Shown here: positions 45,874 to 54,727 of the stretch, one piece after another
How the letters are laid out: each line of letters opens with the position of its first letter
Position numbering within the stretch: the first letter of the stretch is position 1
Assembly (NCBI GenBank): GCA_947649125.1
Contig: CANSQL010000010.1
Span: forward strand, 1 to 57,365
Direction: 5' to 3'
Length of the DNA: 57,365 bases
DNA from: an uncultured Erysipelotrichaceae bacterium
GTDB taxonomy: Bacteria > Bacillota_I > Bacilli_A > Erysipelotrichales > Erysipelotrichaceae
The notes under the pieces: model-generated
What the model was told of the DNA's origin: nothing
The model's input: the letters and a program-made list of their open reading frames with translations, nothing else
Database searches by the model: none
Program-made: the position numbers and the translations under genes

Positions 45874-46631
45874 TATTCCACTTCCATTTTGTGCGTGATG
45901 GAATATACGCTGGCATAATTCCAAAACAGTATCATTACGATATCAACAGCGATAAAAATCATGATGACAGCTGACAGCGATAAGCCTGAATAGGATAATG
46001 AATCGCCTATCAGGTTATTGAATGCCGATTCCGTAAAAAGCAATACAAGTACGGTGATGATTCCGATGGCTGTGCGATATTGTTGAATATACGTAGTGTG
46101 CACCAAATTGATCACAAAATAGATAAGTGAAATCGTTTCAATCAATTCCAACAGCGTCCAAAATAAACTAAGCAGCATTTCAAAGTGAAAGGGAACTTCA
46201 TCCCAAATAAAGCGAATCGCAATCGACAGCTCTCCGAATACATCACTGCCTGAACAAAGCATCATCAGCCATACCGAAAGCATTGTCACAAAAAAAGTCA
46301 AAACCATCCATACAAGCGCAGACAAAACCTTTACCAGCTGCAGCTGCCAAACAGGAACCGGCAGCGTATGCGTCAAGTATGCCTGTCGCTGATACAGCGT
46401 TTGATTGTAATTGCGAAAGATAAATACGATCGTCAGTATAAATATCGCAAAGATGCCTGCCGTATAAACAATGATCGTTAAATCAATCAAGAATTTCAAC
46501 AAGCTCGGGAGCTTGATTTCGGGAAGTGAGCTCATCCCGATAATAACAGAACAGATCAACAGTATCGTATAAAACATCATATACATGCGATAGCTGCTTC
46601 TTAACTCAAACTTACATAGTTTCCAAAACAT
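45873..46631 (-). CDS. ABC transporter permease of the YtrA-type operon
   Basis: The 252-residue membrane protein has six predicted helices. It starts MFWKLCKFELRSSYRMY, a cytoplasmic elbow common to ABC-2-type permeases, and has LTHTLPVPVWQLQLVKVLSALVWMVLTF as the transmembrane core. It is the first gene of the operon, with AAAGGAGAG as ribosome site and a promoter-operator just upstream. It presumably pairs with the ATPase at 44621-45322. Confidence 0.82.
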   Translation of the reverse strand: MFWKLCKFELRSSYRMYMMFYTILLICSVIIGMSSLPEIKLPSLLKFLIDLTIIVYTAGIFAIFILTIVFIFRNYNQTLYQRQAYLTHTLPVPVWQLQLVKVLSALVWMVLTFFVTMLSVWLMMLCSGSDVFGELSIAIRFIWDEVPFHFEMLLSLFWTLLELIETISLIYFVINLVHTTYIQQYRTAIGIITVLVLLFTESAFNNLIGDSLSYSGLSLSAVIMIFIAVDIVMILFWNYASVYSITHKMEVE

Positions 46632-46654
46632 AGCTTTCTCTCCTTTTGTATCAC

Positions 46655-46703
46655 TGTATTAAGTGTCTAATACAATAATACAAGAGTGAAGGCAGTTTGT
46701 CAA
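46655..46703 (-). promoter_or_regulatory. Promoter and GntR (YtrA-type) operator
   Basis: On the minus strand, TTGACA (46698-46703) and TATTAT (46675-46680) have a 17-base spacer. Directly downstream, TGTATTA-(6)-TAATACA at 46655-46674 is a perfect inverted repeat of the kind YtrA-like repressors bind. It sits over the transcription start. Confidence 0.8.
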
Positions 46704-46713
46704 CCCTTTCCAA

Positions 46714-46754
46714 ATAAAAACAGCTTCATCGTTGATACTGAACAAAGAAGCTGT
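46714..46754 (-). terminator. Terminator of the flavodoxin gene
   Basis: ACAGCTTC (46720-46727) pairs with GAAGCTGT (46747-46754); on the minus strand the stem is followed by TTTTTATT. Confidence 0.8.
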
Positions 46755-46774
46755 ATCTAATAATATCGATTCGA

Positions 46775-47302
46775 TCACTGCTTATTCAAAAAATCAAGCA
46801 GCGGCTGTAAATACTGCTTATCACACCAATCTGCGCTTTTCCCTCTTGCTTCCATCAGCGCTTTCATCCACGGCTCATAGGTATTCGGGTCTTTTTTCGC
46901 AATCACCTTTTGAAGCGTATGACAAAGCTTACGGTCGATAAAGGACATTTTTGCTTCATCCCAAGCACCGCGGCCGTAAAACAGCGGAATGCCTTCTAAA
47001 CCCTTCATATTCGCTTGTTTCAGCTGTTCAAAGGCTTGGTGATCATACGGAGAAGCACCGACACAAAACACAGCGATACGCTTATCAGCAACTTCATTCC
47101 TATGCTTCTTAAGCAAACTCAAGCCCTTAATTCCCGAAGCATAAATACCGCCGCAAATAATAATTGTCTCATAGTCCTTCAGTTCCTTACCGGATATCGT
47201 TTTTATATCTCTGCATTCATAATCCAAGACTTCTTGAAGCCAGTGTGCATACTTTTTCGCAGCACCGTATTTGGAGCGATAACAAATGATTCCTTTTTTC
47301 AT
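46775..47302 (-). CDS. Flavodoxin-domain protein
   Basis: The 175-residue protein begins MKKGIICYRSKYGAAKKYAHWL, a flavodoxin FMN phosphate-binding loop, followed by IIICGGIYASGIKGLSLL and IAVFCVGASPYD. It resembles the HemG-like protoporphyrinogen oxidase/flavodoxin group, but no haem genes are nearby, so a general electron-transfer role is as likely. It overlaps the TetR gene by four bases (ATGA) and is co-transcribed with it. Confidence 0.82.
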   Translation of the reverse strand: MKKGIICYRSKYGAAKKYAHWLQEVLDYECRDIKTISGKELKDYETIIICGGIYASGIKGLSLLKKHRNEVADKRIAVFCVGASPYDHQAFEQLKQANMKGLEGIPLFYGRGAWDEAKMSFIDRKLCHTLQKVIAKKDPNTYEPWMKALMEARGKSADWCDKQYLQPLLDFLNKQ

Positions 47303-47874
47303 TTTACATTCTCCTTATGATTGATTGCGTGATCTAAAAATGCCTGATAAGCTTCTTCCTGCTGAGCATAAATTTCATCAGGGGCGATTCCCGGCTTTGA
47401 AACGGCAAATATGGTACCGATACCGATCGTATAGATCAGCATATGTAGATGAAGCTGTTTGGCAGCCTCTTTATCAATCCCGCACAAGGTGCTGATTGCC
47501 TGCGCCATATGCGGCGAGCTGTGCTTCTCATACAAATCCTGAAGTGATGAAATATCACTTCTTTCATGCAGAATAAACAGCTTATATAAATGCGGTTCTT
47601 CCTTCGCTAATTGAATATAAGCCTGTCCGCTGCTTTGAAACAGATTATCCTTATCAATTCGTTTAGCGATATATTCCCGAATAAATGCGTTTGTTTGTTC
47701 AATTACGGCTTTTCGTAAGCCCTCCATATTCTGACAATAGCTGTATATAGGCTGAACGGAACAGTGAAGTCTTTCGGCAATCGTTTTCACCATCACCTGT
47801 TCCATTCCCTCACTGCGAGCAATTTCAAACGCCGCATCAACAACCATTTCTCTTGTGATTCGCTGTTTCGGCAT
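47299..47874 (-). CDS. TetR/AcrR-family transcriptional regulator
   Basis: The 191-residue protein has an N-terminal helix-turn-helix (MVVDAAFEIARSEGMEQVMVKTIAERLHCSVQPIYSYC) and an all-helical ligand domain including a TetR-type WHG-like segment near the C-terminus. It controls itself and the flavodoxin gene through the palindrome at 47885-47907 (inference). The ribosome site is AAAGGAG. Confidence 0.9.
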   Translation of the reverse strand: MPKQRITREMVVDAAFEIARSEGMEQVMVKTIAERLHCSVQPIYSYCQNMEGLRKAVIEQTNAFIREYIAKRIDKDNLFQSSGQAYIQLAKEEPHLYKLFILHERSDISSLQDLYEKHSSPHMAQAISTLCGIDKEAAKQLHLHMLIYTIGIGTIFAVSKPGIAPDEIYAQQEEAYQAFLDHAINHKENVK

Positions 47875-47884
47875 GGCACTCTCC

Positions 47885-47939
47885 TTTATATAAATGATTT
47901 ATATAAATAGATTATATAATTAAATAACAAAGCTGTCAA
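47885..47939 (-). promoter_or_regulatory. Promoter and 23-bp palindromic TetR operator
   Basis: On the minus strand, TTGACA (47934-47939) and TATAAT (47911-47916) have a 17-base spacer, a near-ideal promoter. TTTATATAAAT-G-ATTTATATAAA at 47885-47907 is a perfect 11+1+11 palindrome covering the transcription start. Confidence 0.85.
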
Positions 47940-47952
47940 GCAAAAAGCATAG

Positions 47953-47976
47953 AAAAAACAGGGATTTCTCCCTGTT
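47953..47976 (-). terminator. Terminator of the lysine transporter operon
   Basis: AACAGGGA (47957-47964) and TCCCTGTT (47969-47976) pair perfectly; on the minus strand TTTTTT follows. Confidence 0.88.
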
Positions 47977-47983
47977 AATCACA

Positions 47984-48724
47984 TTAGCTTGCGGAACGAT
48001 AGCGATGCAGGAATTCCTTCGTTCGCTCTTGTTTCGGATGTTCAAACAGCTCCTTGGGTGTACCTTCCTCGGCGATAACGCCTTGATCCATGAAAATAAC
48101 GCGTGAGGATACCTCTTTCGCAAATGCCATTTCATGAGTAACGACGATCATTGTTAAACCTTCTGCGGCAAGCTGCTTCATAACATCCAGAATACCGCCG
48201 ACCATCTCGGGGTCAAGCGCGCTGGTCGGTTCATCGAACAACAGAACTTCAGGGTCCATACACAACGCACGCGCAATCGCAACACGCTGCTTTTGACCGC
48301 CTGACAGCTGCATACTACCGGCATGAGCGAATTCCTTCATACCGACCTTTTCCAAGTAGTACATCGCCTTTTCTTCTGCTTCCTGTTTATTGCGTTTTAA
48401 CACCTTCATCTGTCCGATCATGCAGTTTTCCAACACATTCTTATTATTGAACAAATTAAAGCTTTGAAATACCATACCTACATGAGTACGATGCTCATTG
48501 ATATTGATACCGTTATCCAAGATATTTTTATCATGATACAGAATTTCACCGCCGTCCGGTGTTTCCAGTAAATTGATACATCTCAACAGTGTAGACTTGC
48601 CGCTGCCGCTGGAACCGATGATCGTAATAACCTCACCCTGTTCTACATGAAAGTCGATGTTTTTTAAAACCTCTAAATTACCGAAGCTTTTATGCAGATG
48701 ATGAATCTTTATAATATTTGCCAT
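47984..48724 (-). CDS. Polar amino-acid ABC transporter ATP-binding protein
   Basis: The protein of 246 residues has Walker [14 protein letters not shown], signature [15 protein letters not shown] and Walker [17 protein letters not shown], the GlnQ/HisP group. With the permease and binding protein upstream it forms a complete importer. The start is the ATG at 48724, after AGGGGTGA, not the in-frame ATG at 48733 that overlaps the permease end. The lysine riboswitch in the operon leader indicates lysine as substrate (inference). Confidence 0.93.
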   Translation of the reverse strand: MANIIKIHHLHKSFGNLEVLKNIDFHVEQGEVITIIGSSGSGKSTLLRCINLLETPDGGEILYHDKNILDNGININEHRTHVGMVFQSFNLFNNKNVLENCMIGQMKVLKRNKQEAEEKAMYYLEKVGMKEFAHAGSMQLSGGQKQRVAIARALCMDPEVLLFDEPTSALDPEMVGGILDVMKQLAAEGLTMIVVTHEMAFAKEVSSRVIFMDQGVIAEEGTPKELFEHPKQERTKEFLHRYRSAS

Positions 48725-48729
48725 AACAT

Positions 48730-49521
48730 TCACCCCTTCAATACACCGGTGTTCGGTGTAGTCGCAGAACTGGGATAGCTTGATTTACGATGATTCATTT
48801 TCTTTTCGATCCAGCCTAAAATACGAGAAGTGATAAAGGTCAAAATCAAATACAGAATACCGACGATCAAAAACGGTTCCGCATAAGAGAAAATGGATCC
48901 CTGAACACTTTTAGCCGCAAAGAACAGCTCTGAAAAGGTAATACAGTTCAATACGCAGCTGTCCTTGATGTTTACGACAAACTCATTACCGATTGACGGG
49001 AATGAATTCTTAATCGCCTGAGGCAGCACGATATAGCGCATTGTTTGAAAATTATTCATACCGATACTGCGTGCACCCTCAACCTGTCCCTGATCTACCG
49101 ATTGAATGCCCGAACGCATAATTTCAGCCATATACGCACCGGTATTGATCGAAATGATTACCATAGCCGAAGCAAGCGGCGACCAGTGAAACACCGGGGC
49201 AAAAAACGTATAGTAGAGGAACATTGCCTGTACCATCATCGGAGTACCGCGGAAAACCTCAACGTAAATACTGGTGATTGCGTAAATAATCCGATTGATT
49301 ATTTTAGCCGATGTCTTTTGATTATGCTCCTTATTCGATGTTACCGCACGGATGCCGCCGACTGCCAGACCGATCAAAAGTCCGACAATCGTACCGACAA
49401 ACGCAACAAGCAGTGTTGATTTGATCGCATTCAGAAACATGACATGATAGCGTGTAAACACATCCCATGTATTGACGAAGAAGTTTGTGCTTTTAGCGGC
49501 TAAGATCAGATTTAAATCCAT
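48730..49521 (-). CDS. Polar amino-acid ABC transporter permease
   Basis: The protein of about 263 residues has five membrane helices and the binding-protein-dependent EAA loop [29 protein letters not shown] of the HisM/GlnP family. It should work as a homodimer with the ATPase. AAAGGAG precedes both ATG codons; 49521 has the better spacing (nine bases), the ATG at 49530 only two. Confidence 0.92.
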   Translation of the reverse strand: MDLNLILAAKSTNFFVNTWDVFTRYHVMFLNAIKSTLLVAFVGTIVGLLIGLAVGGIRAVTSNKEHNQKTSAKIINRIIYAITSIYVEVFRGTPMMVQAMFLYYTFFAPVFHWSPLASAMVIISINTGAYMAEIMRSGIQSVDQGQVEGARSIGMNNFQTMRYIVLPQAIKNSFPSIGNEFVVNIKDSCVLNCITFSELFFAAKSVQGSIFSYAEPFLIVGILYLILTFITSRILGWIEKKMNHRKSSYPSSATTPNTGVLKG

Positions 49522-49543
49522 ACTTCCCATTCTCCTTTATTTT

Positions 49544-50371
49544 TTATTCTCCTGCAGGCTGACGTTTTGTCGCATCCTCCATTAATTTAGTTCTTGTAGC
49601 TTCATCAATCTTATCCAAAGCTTCCTGAATACTGTTCAACAGCTCTGTATTGCCCTTCTTAACAGCGATAGATACAGCTGTATCACTTAAGTCGATCTTA
49701 AAGCCCTTGCCGTCCTCGAATTCAACTACCGCGAGCTCCGGATGAGCTGCCGCAGCACCTAAGGCTACCGGTGTTTCAGCCGTCAAGGCATCTACCGTAC
49801 CGCTCTTTAATGCCGCAATCATATACGGATAAGTTTCAAGCGGCTGTGCATGCTTTACATTTGGAATCTGATCGATGACAGAATCATACATCGTATTTAA
49901 CTGTCCCTGTACCGTAGCTCCGCTGAAGTCATCCAATGTCTTCGCATTCGCATATTTTCCGTCCTTTAAGACGATCATTGCCATTTTAGACTGATAATAC
50001 GGTGTAGTGAAATCTGCATTTTCACGACGATCCTTTGTATCTGTCATACCTGCGATGATCGCATCGATGCTGCCGCTCTTTAAGCTCGGCTCCAAAGAAT
50101 CCCAATCCATTTTAGAGATGACAAGATCACGTCCTAACGCATCCGCAATATTTTTTGCGATCTGTACATCATAACCGTCGCAATATTCTCCCGCACCGAT
50201 TTCCAAGTTATAATCATTGCTTTGCGGGTCTGTCCAGTTAAACGGTGCATAGTTGCACTCCATTCCGACTGTCAGCTTTTCCTTCGTGTTATCTGTCTCC
50301 TTGTTGCCGTCGTTGCCTCCGCATGCGCCCAACAACAGCGCCACTGCCAATAAACCAATTACTTTTTTCAT
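49544..50371 (-). CDS. Amino-acid ABC transporter substrate-binding lipoprotein, probably lysine
   Basis: The protein has 275 residues. The lipoprotein signal peptide MKKVIGLLAVALLLGACGG places the modified cysteine at residue 16. The SBP_bac_3 fold shows MECNYAPFNWTD, GYDVQIAKNIADALG, and the phosphate-like clamp motif FTTPYYQSKMAMIV. It captures a polar amino acid outside the membrane. The start is the ATG at 50371 with GAGGAG upstream; a longer frame to 50413 runs through the leader terminator. Riboswitch control points to lysine. Confidence 0.93.
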   Translation of the reverse strand: MKKVIGLLAVALLLGACGGNDGNKETDNTKEKLTVGMECNYAPFNWTDPQSNDYNLEIGAGEYCDGYDVQIAKNIADALGRDLVISKMDWDSLEPSLKSGSIDAIIAGMTDTKDRRENADFTTPYYQSKMAMIVLKDGKYANAKTLDDFSGATVQGQLNTMYDSVIDQIPNVKHAQPLETYPYMIAALKSGTVDALTAETPVALGAAAAHPELAVVEFEDGKGFKIDLSDTAVSIAVKKGNTELLNSIQEALDKIDEATRTKLMEDATKRQPAGE

Positions 50372-50390
50372 ATCTTTTCTCCTCTTTTCT

Positions 50391-50419
50391 AAAACAAAAG
50401 TCGTGCTATTCACACGACT
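50391..50419 (-). terminator. Riboswitch expression-platform terminator
   Basis: AGTCGTG (50399-50405) and CACGACT (50413-50419) form a stem followed on the minus strand by TTTTGTTTT, between the aptamer and the binding-protein gene. Confidence 0.88.
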
Positions 50420-50430
50420 GAAATATCATT

Positions 50431-50607
50431 CTGTGGTGTAATAGCGCCTCTTCACAGGGAAGGAGTGTCACAGGTGTTTCCGTGTGACCCCAAGCAGAAA
50501 CAATGCCTTATTACTGCTTTCGGCGATGATTACCTTTCCCTGCTTTCACAGCCTGCCGGCTCCCACAGTTACTCTGATACATCGCTGCCTCTATTCAACT
50601 TTTGTAT
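50431..50607 (-). promoter_or_regulatory. Lysine riboswitch (L box)
   Basis: Reading the minus strand, the L-box conserved blocks appear in order: AGAGGCAGCGATG, AGTAACTGTGGGAGCC, CTGTGAAAGCAGGGAAAGG, ATCGCCGAAAGC, then TGCTTGGGGTCAC and closing GAAGAGGCGCTATT. The AATAG/CTATT ends form P1. Lysine binding is known to favour the downstream terminator, so the transporter would be made when lysine is scarce. I considered a T-box and rejected it because no specifier loop or T-box core is present. Confidence 0.92.
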
Positions 50608-50613
50608 GCGTAT

Positions 50614-50642
50614 ATAATACTCGTATTAAACTGACCTGTCAA
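50614..50642 (-). promoter_or_regulatory. Promoter of the lysine transporter operon
   Basis: On the minus strand, TTGACA (50637-50642) and TATTAT (50614-50619) are separated by 17 bases, giving a start at about 50607, the 5' end of the riboswitch. Confidence 0.88.
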
Positions 50643-50649
50643 GCAAAAT

Positions 50650-50667
50650 TTTTATTTTTTTGACAAA
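50650..50667 (+). repeat. 18-bp direct repeat, left copy
   Basis: TTTTATTTTTTTGACAAA is repeated exactly at 54660-54677 in the same orientation. Similarity extends a few bases (AGCT versus TGCT). The two copies bracket the transposase-like fragment and the surface-protein gene. Confidence 0.75.
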
Positions 50668-50762
50668 AGCTCATTGTAAAATGAATGTGGAATTAAGAAA
50701 AGATGAAAAAAGTCCGTAGAAACAGTATCATTATGTCACCAAAACAGAAAGGATACATTTCT

Positions 50763-50984
50763 ATGGACTACTACAATATTATCACACCTTCTTCAAAATT
50801 TAAACATCTTTCTTTTGAACATTGTGAATATATCATTCGTGAAATTACCAAACACGATGCTTTCCATCACGGAACAAGAGGAATACAGGCAGAACTGTTT
50901 TTCCTTATGGAATTGAGTGTATTTTTTTATATGAGCTTTGACCTATCTGTCACAGCCCCTTTTCTTATCATGATTATCACTTAA
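50763..50984 (+). pseudogene. Possible transposase N-terminal fragment
   Basis: After AGAAAGGATACATTTCT an ATG opens MDYYNIITPSSKFKHLSFEH, followed by CEYIIREITKHDAFHHGTRG. The HLSFE opening resembles the start of IS30-type transposases, but only about 40 residues look conserved. The remainder (ELFFLMELSVFFYMSF) is a hydrophobic run into the 3' end of the convergent surface-protein gene. No catalytic residues remain. I read it as a decayed insertion-sequence end, with low certainty; an unrelated small gene cannot be excluded. Confidence 0.35.
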
Positions 50985-53900
50985 TCATTTTATTGTTTTT
51001 ATAACGTTTTCCTAATAAAACAGTTAAAACTCCAAATGATCCAACAAACATAAAGACAAACGCTCCTAAATTTGCCATATCTCCGGTTTTTGGTGTATCT
51101 GTCACATCTGGCTTTGTTGTATCGCCCGGTTTTGTTGTATTGTCTGGTTTATCTGGCGTACTTGGTTCTGTTGGTTTTTCAGGCTGTCCCGGTTCCGTCG
51201 GAATTTCAGGTTCTTTTTCCACTTCCCACACAACATTCTTTCCTTCTGCTTCATTGTAATGTTCTAAATCAGTTGGGGTAAATGTCCATGAATAAGCTGT
51301 TCCCTGACTTACTTGTACATCCGGAGTATTCCATGTAAATTCTCCTTCTACCTCTATGCCTGCAGCATTGACCATTTTTCCTTTTAAAATTACACTTGAA
51401 AGAATCACTTCACTATCTACCTGATCAAATATCGGTTCTCCTGCCGGTGTTCCCTTGATAATCGCAAAACGACGAGATGCAGATACATAATGGGTATCGC
51501 TTTCTCCATTGATGATCATAGAATATACACCGATTTCTTTTGGAGCTATCGCCAGGATTGCTTCTTGTGTTAATTGATCAGCTGTTCCTCTCAGATGCCC
51601 TTCATAATTCGGAGTTCCCTCTGATACAGAATGGAAATGTATAGTAAATACTTCCACTTGATTATCTTTGGCAGATAAGCTTGTTAAACCACCTGTTATT
51701 GGTACAATCGCTTCCCCTGTATAACCAAAATAATCTTTGTCCTCTGTATTTCCTATATCTTTTAATGGTTCTCCGTTTAAATATAAACTACTTGCTTCTT
51801 TATTTCCGTCTAATACATCAACCAATAGTGTTATTGTATTTCCTTCTTGCCAATTTGTGTCAATTGTATAGAATCTGTAGTTTGGATTTTTCAGTCTCAT
51901 TTTCACTTCAATCACATCATCAGATTTAATAATCGGCAATGTATTGGTTGTTACAATTTGACCGGTTGATGATTTATAAATAAATTCAATATCTTCATCC
52001 GAAAGTTTAATTGGAGCATTTTCTATAGGATCATATTTTCCATCACTATTTTTTTCTGCTTGGAACAAATCAAAAACTTCATTGATTTTTGGCGCAAGAC
52101 CATTTTCTAATGAATATGTGATATTTGGCTTTGTATTTCCACTATAAGTGATCGGCATTGGTGTAACTTCTACATTTACAATTAACTCTTCATTGCTTCT
52201 TAACTTTGCATCAGAAACAATCGTCGTTGTTCCGATTCCGACTGCTTTTATTTTTCCATCTTCAATCTTTACAATTTTTTCATCATTCGATTTCCAATTT
52301 TCAAAGCTTACACCTTCTATTTTTATATCATCTAATGATTTTTCTTCACTATAGTTCATAGCTATGTCTTCGCTCTTTAATTCAATCCATTGAGCGTATA
52401 ATGTCATATCCCGATCAAATAGAACATTTGTACCATCAGCATAAGACGTTCCTGTCCCATCTGATTCAGTGTTCCAGCCTTTAAAAATATATCCCTCTTG
52501 TACAAATTTATTTTTCAGTAAATTTGTTTCAATTGTTTTAGGATAATATCTGTTAAAGGAATTACTTGTTCCATCATTTGAATCAAAATTAATTTTCCAG
52601 CCCTCTGTAGATTTAAAAGTATTGCTTATTGAATCTAAATAAATAGCCTTATTCAAATTATTACCGGTCTCTGTCTTATATTGAATTTTCTCAAGATCTG
52701 ATTCTGTCAGAGTATATGATTCATTTCCTTTGACAAGAATTTCTCCATCAGTAATTTGCTTACTAGAAAAAATCCCAATATACCCATCTGTAGTTAATGA
52801 TGAAACAACATTTAATAGCCTACTATCATACAAATCTATGTCAATATCGACACTGTCTGTACCCTCTATTACATTCCCATCACCATCAGCCAAATATACT
52901 TTGTTTCCGAAAATTGCTATATCTCCGCCAATATTTAAAATTGAATCTTTTGTTTCCAGATACACACCAGCCCCGCGATCATATACATTGTTCGTTTTAT
53001 ACATCTTATTATTAGTGATATATCCTCCTAGAAGATTCAGCTTTTTTCCGCCGCCTACTCTTATACCGGCACCCAAAGCACCCACATCAACGTTGTTAGA
53101 AACAGAAACTTTATCTTTAATAGTAAGTTCACCATTTCTAACGTGAATAGCCGAAGAATTTGTGCCTTTATTATTTTCAATCTTGACATTACCGGCAAAC
53201 ACACACTGTCCATCGCATAAAACTGTTGGACCAGCTGTATTGTCGTGAATATTGGCATTGCCATCAATTAATAAAATTCCATTATCTCCAATCCAAATAC
53301 AATTAGTAGTTGATGTCGTTCCCGGACCATTACTATAAATCTCAATATCGCCACCAATATGAGTCTTCGTATTGTTATAAGTAACTATTGCCGTTCCATA
53401 ACTTCCTTTATTATGGTGAATTTTCCCGCCAAGCAAATCAACTGTTTGATTACTGCCATTGGTTGCCATGATAGTACCATAGTGTCCGGTCGAACCAAAA
53501 TTATAACATATTTCTCCTCCATTCATGGTAAATTTAGAATCATTACCTCGAATACCGACAGCATTATTTTGTTCTCTTACATTGTATGAAATTTCTCCTC
53601 CATTCATAGTCATCTCACTATTTTCGTTTACTATAATCGCTAATCCATAACTGTGCGTAATTTTCCCGCCATTCATCACAAAGCGATTGCCTTCTTCCTT
53701 AGTGGAGATAACAGATGACCCATACATATCAGTAATAACTCCACCATTCATAATAAAATTACCGCCAGCACGAATCCCCACACCATTACAGTTATTTTGA
53801 TATGCTGAATAATAATTTGTACGAGCATCTGTAGATGTAGCGTTGTTTTTAAGAACAGTCCCCTCATTCATGATCAACTCTCCACCATTTATATCAATCA

Positions 53901-54408
53901 AAAGTGCTGTTCCGTCTTTTCCTGTCCTTTGTGTAAAATCATATCCAAGAAATTCTGCTAACGGTTTTAATTTTACTGGGTCACCAGTAAATGTAGCTTC
54001 GTTATATTCACCGTAAACAACATCACCATCAAAAGTAACATTTTCCAATCTGAGCTTACTATTTTGGGGAACTTCAATAACAATTCCATAATAATCATTT
54101 GTTCGGCGAATTGTTCCCCCACCAGAAATAGTGACATCCCCTTTGATTGTTATTTGATCATTAATAATAAGTGTTACGCCACTGTTTATTATTAAATTTT
54201 CTGATAGCTCTACTTTATCATTCCATGTTGTATCCTGACTAATTATTTGAGATGCTTTTGCAGATTTGTTTGAAGCACCATCTTCCTCTATCTGATTTTG
54301 AATAACTTCAGTGCCCTGAGCTGAAACTGTTATAGGAAATATATTTAATATTAAACTAAATACCATGAACAGACTAAAGATACTTTTAAAATGTTTTTCC
54401 TTTTTCAT
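50977..54408 (-). CDS. Cell-wall-anchored surface protein with beta-helix and InlB-type repeat
   Basis: The 1143-residue protein has a signal peptide (KSIFSLFMVFSLILNIFPITVSAQ). Next comes a parallel beta-helix of many Gly-Gly repeats (NGGEISYNV, NGGEICYNFG, LGGKIHHNKG) over about residues 60-520. An InlB B-repeat near 615-675 reads INFDSNDGTSNSF...GYIFKGWNTESDGTG...MTLYAQW. Ig-like domains follow, then a Pro/Thr/Lys-rich wall-spanning stretch, and an anchor TPKTGDMANLG plus membrane helix plus KRYKNNK tail. TPKTGD is close to the LPXTG sortase motif, so covalent wall attachment is likely. Beta-helix plus InlB modules suggest host glycan or protein binding. Its base composition is more AT-rich than the neighbours. 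Confidence 0.88.
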   Translation of the reverse strand: MKKEKHFKSIFSLFMVFSLILNIFPITVSAQGTEVIQNQIEEDGASNKSAKASQIISQDTTWNDKVELSENLIINSGVTLIINDQITIKGDVTISGGGTIRRTNDYYGIVIEVPQNSKLRLENVTFDGDVVYGEYNEATFTGDPVKLKPLAEFLGYDFTQRTGKDGTALLIDINGGELIMNEGTVLKNNATSTDARTNYYSAYQNNCNGVGIRAGGNFIMNGGVITDMYGSSVISTKEEGNRFVMNGGKITHSYGLAIIVNENSEMTMNGGEISYNVREQNNAVGIRGNDSKFTMNGGEICYNFGSTGHYGTIMATNGSNQTVDLLGGKIHHNKGSYGTAIVTYNNTKTHIGGDIEIYSNGPGTTSTTNCIWIGDNGILLIDGNANIHDNTAGPTVLCDGQCVFAGNVKIENNKGTNSSAIHVRNGELTIKDKVSVSNNVDVGALGAGIRVGGGKKLNLLGGYITNNKMYKTNNVYDRGAGVYLETKDSILNIGGDIAIFGNKVYLADGDGNVIEGTDSVDIDIDLYDSRLLNVVSSLTTDGYIGIFSSKQITDGEILVKGNESYTLTESDLEKIQYKTETGNNLNKAIYLDSISNTFKSTEGWKINFDSNDGTSNSFNRYYPKTIETNLLKNKFVQEGYIFKGWNTESDGTGTSYADGTNVLFDRDMTLYAQWIELKSEDIAMNYSEEKSLDDIKIEGVSFENWKSNDEKIVKIEDGKIKAVGIGTTTIVSDAKLRSNEELIVNVEVTPMPITYSGNTKPNITYSLENGLAPKINEVFDLFQAEKNSDGKYDPIENAPIKLSDEDIEFIYKSSTGQIVTTNTLPIIKSDDVIEVKMRLKNPNYRFYTIDTNWQEGNTITLLVDVLDGNKEASSLYLNGEPLKDIGNTEDKDYFGYTGEAIVPITGGLTSLSAKDNQVEVFTIHFHSVSEGTPNYEGHLRGTADQLTQEAILAIAPKEIGVYSMIINGESDTHYVSASRRFAIIKGTPAGEPIFDQVDSEVILSSVILKGKMVNAAGIEVEGEFTWNTPDVQVSQGTAYSWTFTPTDLEHYNEAEGKNVVWEVEKEPEIPTEPGQPEKPTEPSTPDKPDNTTKPGDTTKPDVTDTPKTGDMANLGAFVFMFVGSFGVLTVLLGKRYKNNKMIK

Positions 54409-54727
54409 ACTATCTACCTCTTTCCACTTTTATAATTTTCAAAAGCATTTCTAATCATACCTTTTAAATATAAATATAACCGTGACATCCGTTTTATCTA
54501 AAAGAATAGATTTATATTCCAAATAGCAGTTTTAACTGTATCCATCAGAACTTTGGGTCATACTGAAGGCTGAAGGATTTTCTCACCGTTTTTTTGAGCA
54601 CCTAAATTATACATTTTTTTAAAGGAATTTTCAAGATAGTGTCCACAAGCTTCCAATACTTTTATTTTTTTGACAAATGCTGCTTTATGACACAAGAAAA
54701 AGCACTGAAATAAGCAGTATTATCTCT
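54409..54727. other. Intergenic region upstream of the surface-protein gene
   Basis: This 319-base stretch holds the surface-protein leader and the right copy of the 18-bp repeat (54660-54677). It is AT-rich. I find no gene and no convincing promoter pair. Confidence 0.5.
54660..54677 (+). repeat. 18-bp direct repeat, right copy
   Basis: Identical to 50650-50667. It lies between the surface-protein leader and the end of the LacI gene. Confidence 0.75.

Noticed and set aside
50431-50607. T-box leader for the amino-acid transporter
   Set aside because: The conserved blocks match the lysine riboswitch, and no T-box core sequence is found.
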